A stretch of 64,000 bases of DNA. Origin: Lepus europaeus (Eukaryota; Chordata; Mammalia; Lagomorpha; Leporidae). Both the position numbers and the translations under genes were made by a program. The stretch spans positions 79,127,179-79,191,178 of the forward strand of contig NC_084840.1 of the NCBI RefSeq assembly GCF_033115175.1, in the 5' to 3' direction. Below, one piece after another: positions 1-8,642 of this stretch. Positions within the stretch are counted from its first letter, which is position 1. Every line of letters begins with the position of its first letter. The notes beneath the pieces were generated by a model. It saw nothing but the letters and a program-made list of their open reading frames with translations, searched no databases and was not told the origin of the DNA.

Positions 1-23
1 GGGTCTCTCACATCTGGTTTCTG

Positions 24-86
24 ATGTCTAGAACAGTCCATGGTATACAGTAGACACTCAATAAATGTCTGAAAAACATACAACCA
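24..86 (+). mobile_element. MIR SINE, 3' end
   Basis: The stretch reads like the end of a MIR element: an 'AGAACAGTCCATGG' segment followed by 'CAGTAGACACTCAATAAATG', close to the MIR ending (..ACAGTGCCTGGCACATAGTAGGCGCTCAATAAATG). Only the 3' portion lies inside the window or remains recognisable. It is an ancient pan-mammalian repeat with no coding content. Confidence 0.7.
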
Positions 87-517
87 CAGGGCTGTGAGCA
101 CTTTACTGTTCCTTCTTTGACACCTTCTTCTGCATAGATGATCATGTCTCAGAAAAGCAGGCTTCAATCAGCCACTTGCTTTCTCAATGAGCAGCTTTCA
201 AGGTAAAAAACAGCACACTCGGTCTGTTTTCTGAAGACCATCTGCCACCTGGACAGTGAATTTTAATTCTACAAATGGTCCCCAGGGAGGCCCCACAACC
301 CTTTCCCAGCAGCCCCCACTGTTAGCCATTTGGGTGACTTCCAATCTTCTGTGCCTCATTGAATACTCCTTTTATAAACCTTTATCTACAGAATGACTGT
401 ATCACTCCCAGGAGAGATGTCTAGATGTGGAATCACCAAGCAGAAAGCGATGGCTTCTCAAAGGCTTTTGATGCATCTGAGCATTGCCCGATTCCTTCTA
501 GAATCAGAACTTCAGAG
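87..517. other. Unassigned sequence
   Basis: No gene, RNA or repeat was recognised here. Short open frames near 393-764 run into the adjacent C-SINE and are not credible genes. Confidence 0.5.
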
Positions 518-740
518 TGGCGGTGCTGTTGTGGTGCAGTGTGTTACACAGACGGGTGTGACACCGGCATCCCACACTGCTCCACTTCTGGTCCAGATCA
601 GGCTTCTGCCTGACCCAGCCCTGGCTGTTGCAGCCATTTGGGGAGTGAACCAGCGGCTGGAAGACCTCTCTCTCTCTCTCTCTCTCAATCTCTCTCGCCC
701 TCCTCTCCCTGTAATTCTACCTTTCAATTCTTTCAGGTTT
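518..740 (+). mobile_element. C-SINE (old, 5'-damaged)
   Basis: Forward C-SINE. The head is degraded ('GTTGTGGTGCAGTG'), then come 'CCGGCATCCCACACTGC', the 'AACCAGCGGCTGGAAGAC' box and a (CT)n tail ending near 'TGTAATTCTACCTTTC'. The middle core is shortened. It lies back to back with an inverted C-SINE at 741. Confidence 0.8.
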
Positions 741-1066
741 TTTAAAATCATTTTTTACAGATAGAGTTAAAGACAGTAAGAGAGAGAGAGACACAGAGAG
801 AAAGGCCTTCGTCCCTTTGGTTCACTCCCCAAATGGCTGCTATGGCCGGAAATGCACCAATCCGAAGCCACAAACCAGGAGCTTCCTCCTGGTCTCCTAT
901 GCAGGTGCAGGGGCCCAAGCACTTGGGCCATCCTCCACTGCCTTCCTGGGCCACAGCAAAGAGCTGGACTGGAAGAGGAGCAGCCAGGGCTAGAATTGGC
1001 ACCCATATGGGATGCCGGTGCCACAGGCAGAGGATTAATCAAAGGAGCCATGGTGCCAGCCCATAA
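741..1066 (-). mobile_element. C-SINE
   Basis: Reverse-oriented C-SINE running from the (GA)n tract 'AAGAGAGAGAGAGACACAG' through 'GGTTCACTCCCCAAATGGC', the core 'GTGCAGGGGCCCAAGCAC' and 'CACAGCAAAGAGCTGGACTG' to a degenerate tRNA-like head. With the preceding forward copy it forms an inverted SINE pair. Confidence 0.9.
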
Positions 1067-2045
1067 ATTTTTTCATTTTAAAGAAAGGAAATGACACTTC
1101 CTCCAGCATGGCACAGAGTGGCTCCCTTGCAGTGCCAACTCTGAGCATAATCATTTTAAAAACCTGTTTCTGCCAAGTTGGTCATCAAAAGCCTGCAATT
1201 GTTTCTCTGCTCGCTGGTGTGGAAGAGCGGTTTCAGACTCAATCCCAGCGGCTCAGGGGCCCCTGGCTCTTGCCAGTGTGGGTTTCCCTTGGGCAGCTTT
1301 CTCTCCCTCACTGCACTCTGGGCTTCTTCAGGACCAGGGAAGCCACTCACCATCTGCACAAACCATTGTCCCTGCAATTGGGAAGAGGGGATGAAAACGA
1401 AGCTGCTGGGTCAGTGTTTCAGTGCTCGGAGCCCCAGTTTCTCTCGTCTGGAAAATGGGTCCAATCAGCCCAGCTGCTCAGACAGGAGAGCTGTGATGAG
1501 CCTGCAAGGTGCTGGCATGGGGACCACTCAGCAGTGCACACAGCTGCACCTGGGGGACAGCTGCTCCCAGTGGCTTCCAACGCCCTTAAAGCTTCGGGTC
1601 TGGGTCTCTGGTTCCCTCCGTGGCAGGTTTTCAGCACCTTTGCCTAGGCCCATGTGTAAGCTTTGTAAGGCTATTTTGTCTCTTTCTGCACCTTCTTCTG
1701 GAAAGTTCCACCAGCTTTTTGGTGTGTTCTGGCCCCACCCTGACCTGTCCCTAGCCTTCTTCTGTTCCAGTCTCTCTGCTGCCCCTTTGCTCCCTGCGAG
1801 ACCTGGAGACCTTGGATATCACACCTACCCCTCTGCTTCCTGCGGGAATCGCAGGTCTCTTGAGCTTCAGCCCCCAGGATAAGGCCTGAGAGGTGGAGAG
1901 GGGAGGGAGCTGAGGCCAGTTATGTCCTGCCAGACGTCCCTATGCAGGACACCTGGCTTTCAGTCGCTCTGTACTTGCTGACCTGATCATAAAGACAAAA
2001 GAGCAACAGCCCCTTGCTAAGTGCTGAGAGCTTTCTAGAATCACC
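1067..2045. other. Unassigned, moderately GC-rich sequence
   Basis: Two long overlapping plus-strand open frames (1108-1647 and 1178-1882) cross this stretch, but they show no domain, no biased repeat structure and no family resemblance. One of them passes through a MIR element. I treat them as chance frames. Confidence 0.5.
1390..1535 (+). mobile_element. MIR SINE
   Basis: Contains the diagnostic MIR core 'CAGTTTCTCTCGTCTGGAAA' followed by 'ATGGGTCCAATCA' and 'GAGAGCTGTGATGAG'. This matches the family's 'CAGTTTCCTCATCTGTAAAATGGG..' segment with substitutions expected for an ancient copy. Confidence 0.75.
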
Positions 2046-2299
2046 AATGGCAGGGCTGGCATGGTGGGGCCACTGTTTGTGATAATGCCAGCTGTTGTCC
2101 TGACTGCTCTGCTCTGCTTCCAATCCAGCTTCCTGCTCGTGCACCTGGGAAGGCAGCAGATGATGGCCCAGGGACACAGGATACCCAGATGGAGTTCCTG
2201 GCTCTGCATTTTGGCCTGGTCTAGCCTCAGTCTTTGTGGCCATTTGGGGCGTGAGCCAGCAGATGGAAGATCTCTGTCTCTGTTGCTCTGCCTGTCAAG

Positions 2300-2330
<31 letters not shown>

Positions 2331-2346
2331 ATCTTTAAAACAAACA
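2046..2346 (+). mobile_element. C-SINE with (AAAT)n tail
   Basis: Forward C-SINE with a degraded head ('GGCAGGGCTGGCATGGTGG'), the 'GGGCGTGAGCCAGCAGATGG' box and a tail 'TGCCTGTCAAGTAAATAAAT' extended into a pure run of about eight AAAT units, then 'CTTTAAAA'. The tail is a natural polymorphic microsatellite. Confidence 0.88.
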
Positions 2347-2349
2347 CAA

Positions 2350-2692
2350 CAGGGTCCAACATTGTGGTGCAGAATGTTAAACCAGATACCGGCATCCTGT
2401 GCGGGCACCAGAGGGAGTCCTGGCTGCTCCAGTTCTTAGCCAGCCCTCTGCTAAGGCACTTGGGAAAGCAGCAGCTAATGGCCTGAGTCTTTGGGCCCCT
2501 GCACTAATGTGGGAACCCAGGATGGAGTTGTCGGCTCCCGGCTTTGGCTTGGCCCAGTCTGGACCACTGTGGCCACTGGGGAGTGAACTGGCAGATAGAA
2601 GACCTCTTTCTGCCTCATTTTCTCTCTCTCTTCCCTCTGTCTGTCTCTATTACACTCTTTCTCTCAAATAAACAAATCTTAAGAAAAGAAAA
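2350..2692 (+). mobile_element. C-SINE
   Basis: Forward C-SINE from 'AGGGTCCAACATTGTGGTGC' through 'GGGAAAGCAGCAGCTAATGG' to the tail 'CTCAAATAAACAAATCTTAA'. It is arranged head to tail with the preceding C-SINE, an apparent insertion next to or into its A-rich tail. Confidence 0.88.
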
Positions 2693-2715
2693 ATGAACAG
2701 CAAAGGATGTGTTTA

Positions 2716-2744
2716 AACACCAGCCCTATTCTGCAGAGGGGAAA
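2716..2744 (-). mobile_element. MIR SINE, left fragment (split by ERV)
   Basis: 'CCCTATTCTGCAGAGGGGAA' is the minus-strand MIR segment normally followed by 'ACTGAGGCTCAGAGAG'. That continuation is found 3.06 kb further on, from 5805. The intervening DNA is a retroviral insertion, and this fragment carries the left target duplication GGGAAA (2739-2744). Confidence 0.65.
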
Positions 2745-3214
2745 TGTGGGGGAAGCTGAATCTGGTGTTTGAGTCAATTCAAATTATGCAAAGTGTATTA
2801 AAATGTTGTAAATATGTCAGACCTATGTTGTATTCATGTTTTTGCTTTCCAGCTAAAGTGGTCTTATATTCTATGTATACAAGTCTTTACATGTCCTTGA
2901 TTTGCTTTAAACTTGTTTCTTTTACATATCTGTTTTTGCAAAAACTGTAGTGTCTCTTTTTAACAGTGTCTACTTAATCAGTTACTCTGCTGTCTCTAAA
3001 GTTAGGTCATGTAAGCTCTTTTTAGCTCTGTTAAATAGTTCTGAGTTATGTGAGGATTTTGTGTGCTAACTCTTATGTTCAAGGTTTTTATTTCTGGTTT
3101 ATTCAACAACAAAAAACATAAAATTCATGTTCTGTCAAGGTAATCTATTGTAAACTCTACTGTCTGTTGAGTTCAGAGTAATAAAAAAATTAAGTCTTAA
3201 AAAACTACATAAAT

Positions 3215-3551
3215 GGGCCGGCGCCGTGGCTCACTAGGCTAATCCTCTGCCTTGCGGCGCCGGCACACCGGGTTCTATTCCCGGTCGGGGCACCGAACCT
3301 GTCCCGGTTGCCCCTCTTCCAGGCCAGCTCTCTGCTGTGGCCAGGGAGTGCAGTGGAGGATGGCCCAAGTACTTGGGCTCTGCACCCCATGGGAGACCAG
3401 GAGAAGCACCTGGCTCCTGCCATTGGATCAGCGCTGTGCGCCAGCCACAGCGTGCCTACCGCGGTGGCCAATGGAGGGTGAACCAACGGCCAAGGAAGAC
3501 CTTTCTCTCTGTCTCTCTCTCACTGTCCACTCTGCCTGTCAAAAAAAAAAA
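3215..3551 (+). mobile_element. Young C-SINE with target duplication
   Basis: A well-preserved forward C-SINE: head GGGCCGGCGCCGTGGCTCAC, core 'CAGGCCAGCTCTCTGCTGTG' and tail 'CTCTGCCTGTC' followed by an A-run. It is flanked by AAAACTACATAAAT on the left and AAAACCTACATAAAT on the right, so it inserted into the U3-like region of the retrovirus after that had integrated. Confidence 0.95.
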
Positions 3552-3906
3552 CCTACATAAATATCATTAGATCTGGTCTAAAAGTGTTAAAATCGCCTTA
3601 AATGAATGGCTATCATTTCAGGATATTAAGGAATTCTGTTTTGACCAGATACTCTAAGTTCTCTTGGCACCTTTAACAGACTTTCTGAAAATCAAAGTTC
3701 TAAATTCTCTAAACGTTTGGTATCTCCAAAAGGGCCCCTGGAGATGTCAAAAGATATATCTCTCATTTTACAGAGATAATAACCAATCAGAATGTTTAGA
3801 TTAAAAGTGCTGCCAAGTGTGGTGGAATGAGAAGGCCATGTGAAGGTGGCTACTGGCAAGTGAGCGTCAGTTAGGAATGGCTTTGAAACCCACCTGGCAA
3901 CGGAGC

Positions 3907-4085
3907 CTGCCTGGCAACAGGCTGTGATTGGATGGATTTGAAACTGCCTGGCGACAGGCTGTGATTGGATGGCTCTGGAAACTGCCTGGAGACAGGCTGT
4001 GATTGGATGGATTTGAAACTGCCTGGTGACAGGCTGTGATTGGATGGCTCTGGAAACTGCCTGGCAACAGGCTGTGATTGGTTGG
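3907..4085 (+). repeat. Five ~37-bp CCAAT-box repeats in LTR U3
   Basis: Five direct repeats of 37-38 bp start at about 3907, 3944, 3982, 4019 and 4057, each with CTGCCTGGnnACAGGCTG and ATTGG (inverted CCAAT). Two subtypes alternate, ending 'GATTTGAAA' or 'GCTCTGGAAA', giving a ~75-bp higher-order period. Placement 40-220 bp upstream of a TATA box suggests a retroviral enhancer array. Open frames across the repeats simply translate the repetition. Confidence 0.85.
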
Positions 4086-4124
4086 GGTATAGACCGCCCC
4101 TTGACCAGATTGGCTGGTCTTGGC

Positions 4125-4154
4125 TATATAAGCTGTTGTACCAACTGTAATAAA
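4125..4154 (+). promoter_or_regulatory. LTR TATA box and polyadenylation signal
   Basis: TATATAAG at 4125-4132 follows the CCAAT repeats at normal promoter spacing, and AATAAA at 4149-4154 lies just downstream. A TATA box this close to the poly(A) signal is the usual compact LTR layout. Activity today cannot be judged from sequence. Confidence 0.65.
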
Positions 4155-4299
4155 TGAGTCTGCCAGCTGCTCGCCTCAAGCCTGCTTTCACCCGACTCCC
4201 GGGGTCTGTGTGTTGACTCCGTGCCTCTTGCCCCCACCACGCTGCTCCTCTCAGAAACGAACCCACTGCAAGATTGTGGAGAAATCAACTGCAACAGCC

Positions 4300-4700
4300 A
4301 AGATGTACAATAATACAACACTCTACTAAAATTTCTCACAACCCACAGGGACAGGTTATTGTTGAAAAAAACCATCAATGCCTCAAGAAACAGTTACTAA
4401 AACAAAAAGAAGGAGTGGCTACCCCCCATCTACAGTTACATAAGGCCTTGTTTACTATCAATATTTTAAATTTTTTGAAAGGGTCAAGGGAGTCAAGGTT
4501 GCAAAAACATTGGGGACATTTAACCCCTAGACCTCAGATGCTTGTTAGATGGAGAGACCCTCTCACCTGACACTCTGGAGAGGGCCTGACCTGCTGATTC
4601 AGTTGGGAAGAGGATTTGGCTGTGTGTTCCCCATAGGGCAGTTGACTCCGATTTGGATATCTGCCAGAAATACCAGGCCTATGCCTGATACAAGTAACAA
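4300..4700 (+). pseudogene. Retroviral integrase C-terminal remnant
   Basis: The plus-strand translation contains HNPQGQVIVE, a KQLLKQKEG segment, 'PHLQLHKALFTINILNF', and then, after a stop at about 4570, a frame with 'GRGFGCVFPIG' and 'PIWISARN'. This order matches the end of the catalytic core and the C-terminal DNA-binding domain of betaretroviral integrase, which joins viral DNA to host DNA. The D,D-35-E catalytic centre, reverse transcriptase and protease are absent, and the frame is broken. It follows the LTR-like segment with almost no leader, which indicates a large internal deletion. Confidence 0.75.
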
Positions 4701-4758
4701 CCCACCCAGGGAGCGGTTTGCCCCTGAGGGAGATCCCCTTGTCTTTCCTCTTCCAGAA

Positions 4759-5075
4759 ATGGAGATCCAGAGGCAGGTGATGATGTGGACGCTACTCTTC
4801 GCTGTGATCCTGAAGTGCCCAGCCCAGTGATGGGGGATTCGATGACCCAAATGTGATCATCAAAACACTTTGGGAGGACCTGAAAAAGATGAAGAGAACT
4901 CCAAGAAAGCCCCTTTTGGACAGGCCTTAATGGACTCTTGCCCTACCTCCCCCCTCTTCTTGGACTGCTTCTTGCCCTGGTTTTAATCCTTGCTATTGAC
5001 CCATGCATAATGAATAGCCTTATACAGTTTGTACAACAGTGCATAGAGGCAATAAGGGTGAGACTGGTTGAGGTT
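4759..5075 (+). pseudogene. Retroviral envelope remnant (start and transmembrane tail)
   Basis: An ATG at 4759 opens a short frame with a hydrophobic stretch (MWTLLFAVILK), ending at TGA 4828-4830. It lies just after the integrase frame, where env begins in betaretroviruses. A second piece at about 4915-5068 encodes a strongly hydrophobic span (PPLLGLLLALVLILAI) followed by DPCIMNSLIQFVQQ, typical of the membrane anchor and cytoplasmic tail of a transmembrane subunit. The surface subunit, fusion peptide and ectodomain are deleted. It cannot encode a functional envelope. Confidence 0.6.
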
Positions 5076-5378
5076 CATTAGCAGAGGCTGGTAGCCACAG
5101 AGGCCTATGATCCCCTAAACTGAGGAAGCACCCCTGGTATTCTCCACATTGCCAATGATGGATAAGATTCTGGATGGACCAGAACAACCTAAGACAGGCG
5201 GTGGAGAAGGCTCACCACGCTCCCATAATTACAAGTCACGTGATACGCCAAGACGGGTAAAGCACCTGGCATCCTGTACCAACCTAAGACAGGGCCAATG
5301 GCAAGCTGCCTGGGTTACCAATGACGGGTAAGGGCAAGGATGGCTGGGGGCAACCTAAGACAGGGACTGCGTGTTAAA
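5076..5378 (+). other. Retroviral 3' internal sequence, no intact gene
   Basis: This lies between the env tail and the second LTR. It contains repeated 'CCAACCTAAGACAGG'-type phrases (about 5185, 5278, 5348) and a short open frame (5149-5331) without recognisable features. Confidence 0.45.
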
Positions 5379-5394
5379 ACAAAAAGGAGGAGTT
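5379..5394 (+). promoter_or_regulatory. Polypurine tract-like site
   Basis: AACAAAAAGGAGGAGT, purine-rich and immediately upstream of the second TGTGGGGGAAGC, is in the position expected for the retroviral plus-strand primer site. A similar purine run precedes the first LTR-like start at 2745. Confidence 0.55.
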
Positions 5395-5804
5395 GTGGGG
5401 GAAGCTGAATCCAGAGAGGCCTACAGGAAACTTCCTGAGCCTGCCTCAAATTTGAAAACCTGTCTTTTTTGAAACTTAAAGTTTCAAATCCCTGGTGGCA
5501 AACACCCCAGCCCCAGGGCACTTTTGCCTAAGGATCATTAAGGTGGTATAATAGGAGTGGCTAAGACCCTTTTGCATCACAGCACCCCATCCCTTGCCCT
5601 CATCCGCTCTGTACCTCAGCTATATATGCACCTCCCTTTTACAATAAAGTGAGGCCCTGCTTCCACTGGGCTCCACACCGCACCTCATTGTCCCCCGGGT
5701 TTGGGGAAGGCTGAGTGGCAGGTGGTGCACTTCCCCTCCTTGGTCAAGGCAAGCTGCGGGCAGCCTGCCTAATTCTCCAGCGGTGGCGAGGAACAGTCAC
5801 CGCA
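5395..5804 (+). mobile_element. 3' LTR
   Basis: About 410 bp from TGTGGGGG to ACCGCA, with TATATATG at 5621-5628 and AATAAA at 5643-5648. The outer end is followed by the GGGAAA target duplication. Beyond the first 18 bases it does not resemble the segment that begins at 2745. Confidence 0.7.
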
Positions 5805-5925
5805 GGGAAAGCGGAGCTTCAGAGAGAAACGGCTTCCTTCAGGTCACTCAGCCAGGAACCAGCCTCACTGGGATCTGAACTCAGACCTGTTTGCAAACAG
5901 GGCCCGAGGACTTCATCACGACCTG
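5805..5925 (-). mobile_element. MIR SINE, right fragment
   Basis: 'GGAGCTTCAGAGAGAAAC', 'TCAGGTCACTCAGCCAGGAA' and 'GGGATCTGAACTCAGACCTG' follow the MIR order on the minus strand ('GAGGCTCAGAGAGGTT..AGGTCACACAGC..GGATTCGAACCCAGGTCTG'). Together with 2716-2744 it restores one MIR once the retrovirus is removed. Confidence 0.75.
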
Positions 5926-6257
5926 CTCACCTGTGTTCCTCATTGCAGGAGCCCTTGTGCCTGGAACAGAGGCCTTGTTCCTAGGTCAAGTTGGCTGAGT
6001 GGCCCGTGAGCCATACCTGCCCGGGGCTGCAGAATGCAGGGACCCGCCGTGAGCTGAGCTGGGAGCCTGGCCTGTGTCAGCTCCTGCGTGCTTTCTGCTG
6101 CTCTAGAGAGTAGGCAGTGCCCTAATGCCCACTGTGCAGGAGAGAGAGTCGAGGTACTGAGAGCTGAAGTGCCTGCGTATGCCCAGGTTGGAAGGGGCCC
6201 CAGGAGCTGTGGACTCCTTGCCAAAGAAGAGCTCCCTCAGCAGCCACAGACCCTTAC
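5926..6257. other. Unassigned GC-rich sequence beside the SLC6A1-like exon
   Basis: On the minus strand this would be intron downstream of the exon at 6258-6390. I searched it for the next SLC6A1 exon and saw none. It may be duplicated intron, truncated by the retrovirus and MIR to its left. Confidence 0.4.
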
Positions 6258-6390
6258 CTTTCCATTTGAGCCCACACCTTTCCAGATGCAGAAATACACC
6301 AGGACCCAGGCGATGGCCAGGATGATGGCCAGCGGCCAGTGGGTCTGGCCGGGCTTGTCCAGTCCGTCGGTTATCTGACGCATATTGCGC
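6258..6390 (-). pseudogene. SLC6A1: SLC6A1 (GAT-1)-like exon, decayed duplicate
   Basis: Read on the minus strand, 133 bp between a pyrimidine tract ending GAGCAG and a GTAAGG donor encode 44 residues including TDGLDKPGQ, a hydrophobic [14 protein letters not shown] segment and FCIWKGVG. This matches an SLC6 neurotransmitter-transporter exon, and the wording fits the sodium/chloride-dependent GABA transporter GAT-1. The exon length and the phase (first G completing a GAG codon) fit the family. Compared with my memory of GAT-1 there are about eight changes in 44 residues, for example THW for IRW and GSNGK for GWTGK. That is too many for such a conserved transporter, so a non-functional duplicate is more likely than the real gene. 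No neighbouring exon is visible: the flanks are a retrovirus on one side and a minisatellite on the other. Confidence 0.72.
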
Positions 6391-6559
6391 CTGCTCAGAG
6401 AGGAGGGAGGAGAATGTCACGAGGGCTGCTGGGACTTGGGGGAGCCTGGGGCATGGGCAGGGATATGGTCTACCCCGGGGATCGTGATGGTACCAGGGGC
6501 AACGACTCAAGGAGAGCAGGGGCTGCAGCTGCCTCTGTTGCTGCTCATGGCTGCCCCAC
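6391..6559. other. Intron-like sequence upstream of the SLC6A1-like exon
   Basis: The minus-strand CCCTCCTCTCTGAGCAG at the exon edge is a good 3' splice-site tract. The rest is GC-rich with no recognised feature. Confidence 0.45.
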
Positions 6560-6715
6560 CTCTGCTCTGCCCTGCGCCAGCCCAGGAGTCCTCTGGGTGC
6601 AGGTGCCCTGCATGGTCTTGCCACAGACAGCTCCCACCTCTCCTCTGCCTTGCCCGAGCCCAGGAGCCCTCTGAGTGCAGGTGCCCTGCATGGTCCTGCC
6701 ACAGACAGCTCTCAA
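6560..6715. repeat. 79-bp tandem duplication
   Basis: Two copies of a ~79-bp unit share 'GCCCAGGAG', 'GTGCAGGTGCCCTGCATGGT' and 'GCCACAGACAGCTC'. The marker AGCCCAGGAG occurs at about 6577 and 6656. The duplication directly precedes the minisatellite. Confidence 0.8.
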
Positions 6716-6737
6716 GGAAAGACACATGGACCCCTCC

Positions 6738-8048
6738 ATGAGGGGCCCCATGACATGCACTACACCCCCACAGGGCCCCACAATACACAATAACACTCCT
6801 CCCCAGGGCCCCACCATCATACACTGACACTCCCCCCCCAGGGCCCCCACATCATACACTGATACTCCCTCCCAGGGCCCCCACTATCACACACTGACAC
6901 TCCTCCCCAGGTTCCCATCATCATACACTGACACTATTCCCCAGGGCCCCCACCATCAGACAATAACACTCCTCCCCAGGGCCCCACATAATACACTGAA
7001 ACTCCCCCACAAGTCCCCACCATCACACACTGACACTCCCCCTCAGGGCCCCACCATCATACAATAACATTCCTCCCAAGGGCCCCACCCTCATACACTG
7101 ACACTCCCCCTCAGGGCCTCACCATCATACACTGACACTCCCCCTCAGATACCCACCATCATATAATGACTCCCCCCCCCCAGGACCCCACCATCATACA
7201 CTGACTCCCCCAAGCCAGGGCCCCACCATCATACACTGACACTACACCCCCAGGGCCCCACCATCATATAATGATCCCCCCCCAGGACCCCACCATCATA
7301 TGCTGACTCCCCCAAGCCAGGGTCCCACCATCATACACTGATACTACACCCCCAGGGCCCCACCATCATACACTGATACTTTTCCCTGAGGGCCTACCAT
7401 CATACACTGACACTGCCCCCCAGGGCCCAATCACCATTCAGTGACACTTGGCCACGGGGCACCACCATCATACACTGACACTCCCCCTCAGCTCCACACC
7501 ATCATACACTGACACTCCTCTCCAGGGCCTCACATCATAAACTGACACTCCCCCCCAGGGCCCCACCATCATACACTGACACTCCTCTCCAGGGCCTCAC
7601 ATCATAAACTGATACTCCCCCCCAGGGCCCCACCATCATACACTGACACTCCTCTCCAGGGCCTCACATCATAAACTGATACTCCCCCCCAGGGCCCCAC
7701 CATCATACACTGACACTCCTCTCCAGGGCCTCACATCATAAACTGACACTCCCCCCCCAGGGCCCCACCATCATACACTGACAGTCCCCCCCAGGGCCCC
7801 ACCATCCTACCATAACACTCCTCCCCAGGGCCCCACCATCATACACTGACACTCCCCCCAGGGCCCTACACCATCATACACTGACACTCCCCCCCAGCTC
7901 TGCACCATCATACACTGACACTCCCCCCAGGGTTGCCACCTTCATACACTGACACCTCTCCCAAGGGCCCCCACCATCATATACTGACATTCCCCCCCCA
8001 GGGCCCCACCATCATACACTGACACTCCCCCTCGGGGCTCTACATCAT
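6738..8048. repeat. ~33-bp minisatellite
   Basis: About 40 imperfect copies of a unit containing ATCATACACTGACACTCC and CCCCAGGGCCCCACC. Copies vary by substitutions and by C-tract length. Around 7500-7760 a two-unit block (CATCATACACTGACACTCCT / CACATCATAAACTGA) repeats about four times at a ~63-bp period, which shows recent local amplification. The array is interrupted by a retrocopy and resumes at 8643. There are no separate spacers and no conserved repeat ends, so it is not a CRISPR array. Confidence 0.93.
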
Positions 8049-8633
8049 CCTTTTTTTTTTTTGGCACCACACTATTTATTCCAAACTTCAAATATATAAA
8101 GAGGTGATGACATCTGATGCCAAACCATGCCAGTAATAATAAAGCAACAAAAAAATAAGTAAGAACAAAAAGAAAATGATTTAACAAAACAACTATTTCA
8201 CATTTCACAGCGGTGCTCTGACAGCACTGGCAAGTATTTCCGGCCAACTGCTTCCAACAGGGATCTGAACAAACCCCTGATCTTAGTGAAGGTGCCACTG
8301 CATTTGCCCCCGGGAGTTTATATTCCAATCCCAAGTCACTACACGTCACACTGTTCCATGCAGCAGACTTTGTAAACCTCATCTTCAGAAGTAACTGCAT
8401 TGTGCATGATTACAATGAGAACAAACTAAAAACACAAGAGAGTGGCAGAGAAGTAAACCAAGCATCCTGTATGGCATCAGGAAATCACTGCTGGCCAGGT
8501 CCTTCATGTGACCGGCTTCAAGAAAAGCTCTGATATTCATTTCTCAGCAAACCCAGCAAGCTCAAGTCAAAGGTTTTAAAGACAGTCTCCCCCTTCTTGC
8601 CCTATTCTTTTTTATTTATTTATTTTTTGGTAA
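8049..8633 (-). pseudogene. Processed retrocopy fragment, parent gene not identified
   Basis: On the minus strand this ends with AATAAATAGTGTGGTGCC followed by a 12-base poly(A) (poly-T at 8051-8062). It is bracketed by the 9-bp direct repeat CTACATCAT at 8040-8048 and 8634-8642. The signal, tail and target duplication show L1-mediated insertion of an mRNA 3' end into the minisatellite. The best open frame encodes hydrophobic, cysteine-containing sequence in a likely 3' UTR and I do not recognise a parent gene. The upstream end is A-rich. Confidence 0.78.
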
Positions 8634-8642
8634 CTACATCAT

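Larger units (their letters stand above)
2745..4280 (+). mobile_element. 5' LTR-like segment
   Basis: Starts with TGTGGGGGAAGCTGAATC directly after a purine-rich AGAGGGGAAA. About 0.8 kb of AT-rich U3-like DNA follows (with a later C-SINE removed), then five CCAAT-bearing repeats, a TATA box (4125) and AATAAA (4149), ending in a CG-containing U5-like stretch near 4280. The 3' limit is uncertain because no primer-binding site is visible before the integrase remnant. Part of it (about 3590-3815) is related to sequence on the minus strand at 56545-56790. Confidence 0.6.
2745..5804 (+). mobile_element. Rearranged endogenous retrovirus (class II-like)
   Basis: The element begins TGTGGGGGAAGCTGAATC, ends ..ACCGCA and is flanked by GGGAAA on both sides (2739-2744, 5805-5810). 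The two flanks rejoin into one MIR, so both ends are well supported. Inside, in order, are an AT-rich U3-like segment with a C-SINE insertion, a CCAAT-repeat promoter with TATA box and AATAAA, an integrase C-terminal remnant, an env start and an env transmembrane-tail remnant, a purine-rich tract, and a second LTR that starts with the same 18 bases. Gag, protease, most of pol and most of env are missing. Integrase wording (HNPQGQ, GCVFP..PIW) resembles betaretroviruses. It is inactive. The oddity is that the two LTR-like ends differ after the first 18 bases, so this is not a simple two-LTR provirus. Confidence 0.75.

Noticed and set aside
1108-1882. Two overlapping long plus-strand frames
   Set aside because: They cross a MIR, show no domain or codon-like bias, and have no supporting promoter or splice context.
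3215-3300. tRNA genes at the heads of C-SINEs
   Set aside because: The heads derive from a tRNA and hold A/B-box-like sequence, but they do not fold as intact tRNAs and are followed by SINE bodies.
3867-4266. Repetitive protein encoded on the minus strand (QPVARQFPEPSNHSLSPG-type repeats)
   Set aside because: It is the translation of the 37-bp LTR repeats on the opposite strand of a promoter region.
7942-8400. 152-codon minus-strand frame across the retrocopy and minisatellite
   Set aside because: It joins minisatellite translation to what appears to be 3' UTR of a retrocopy. The poly(A) tail lies inside the frame.
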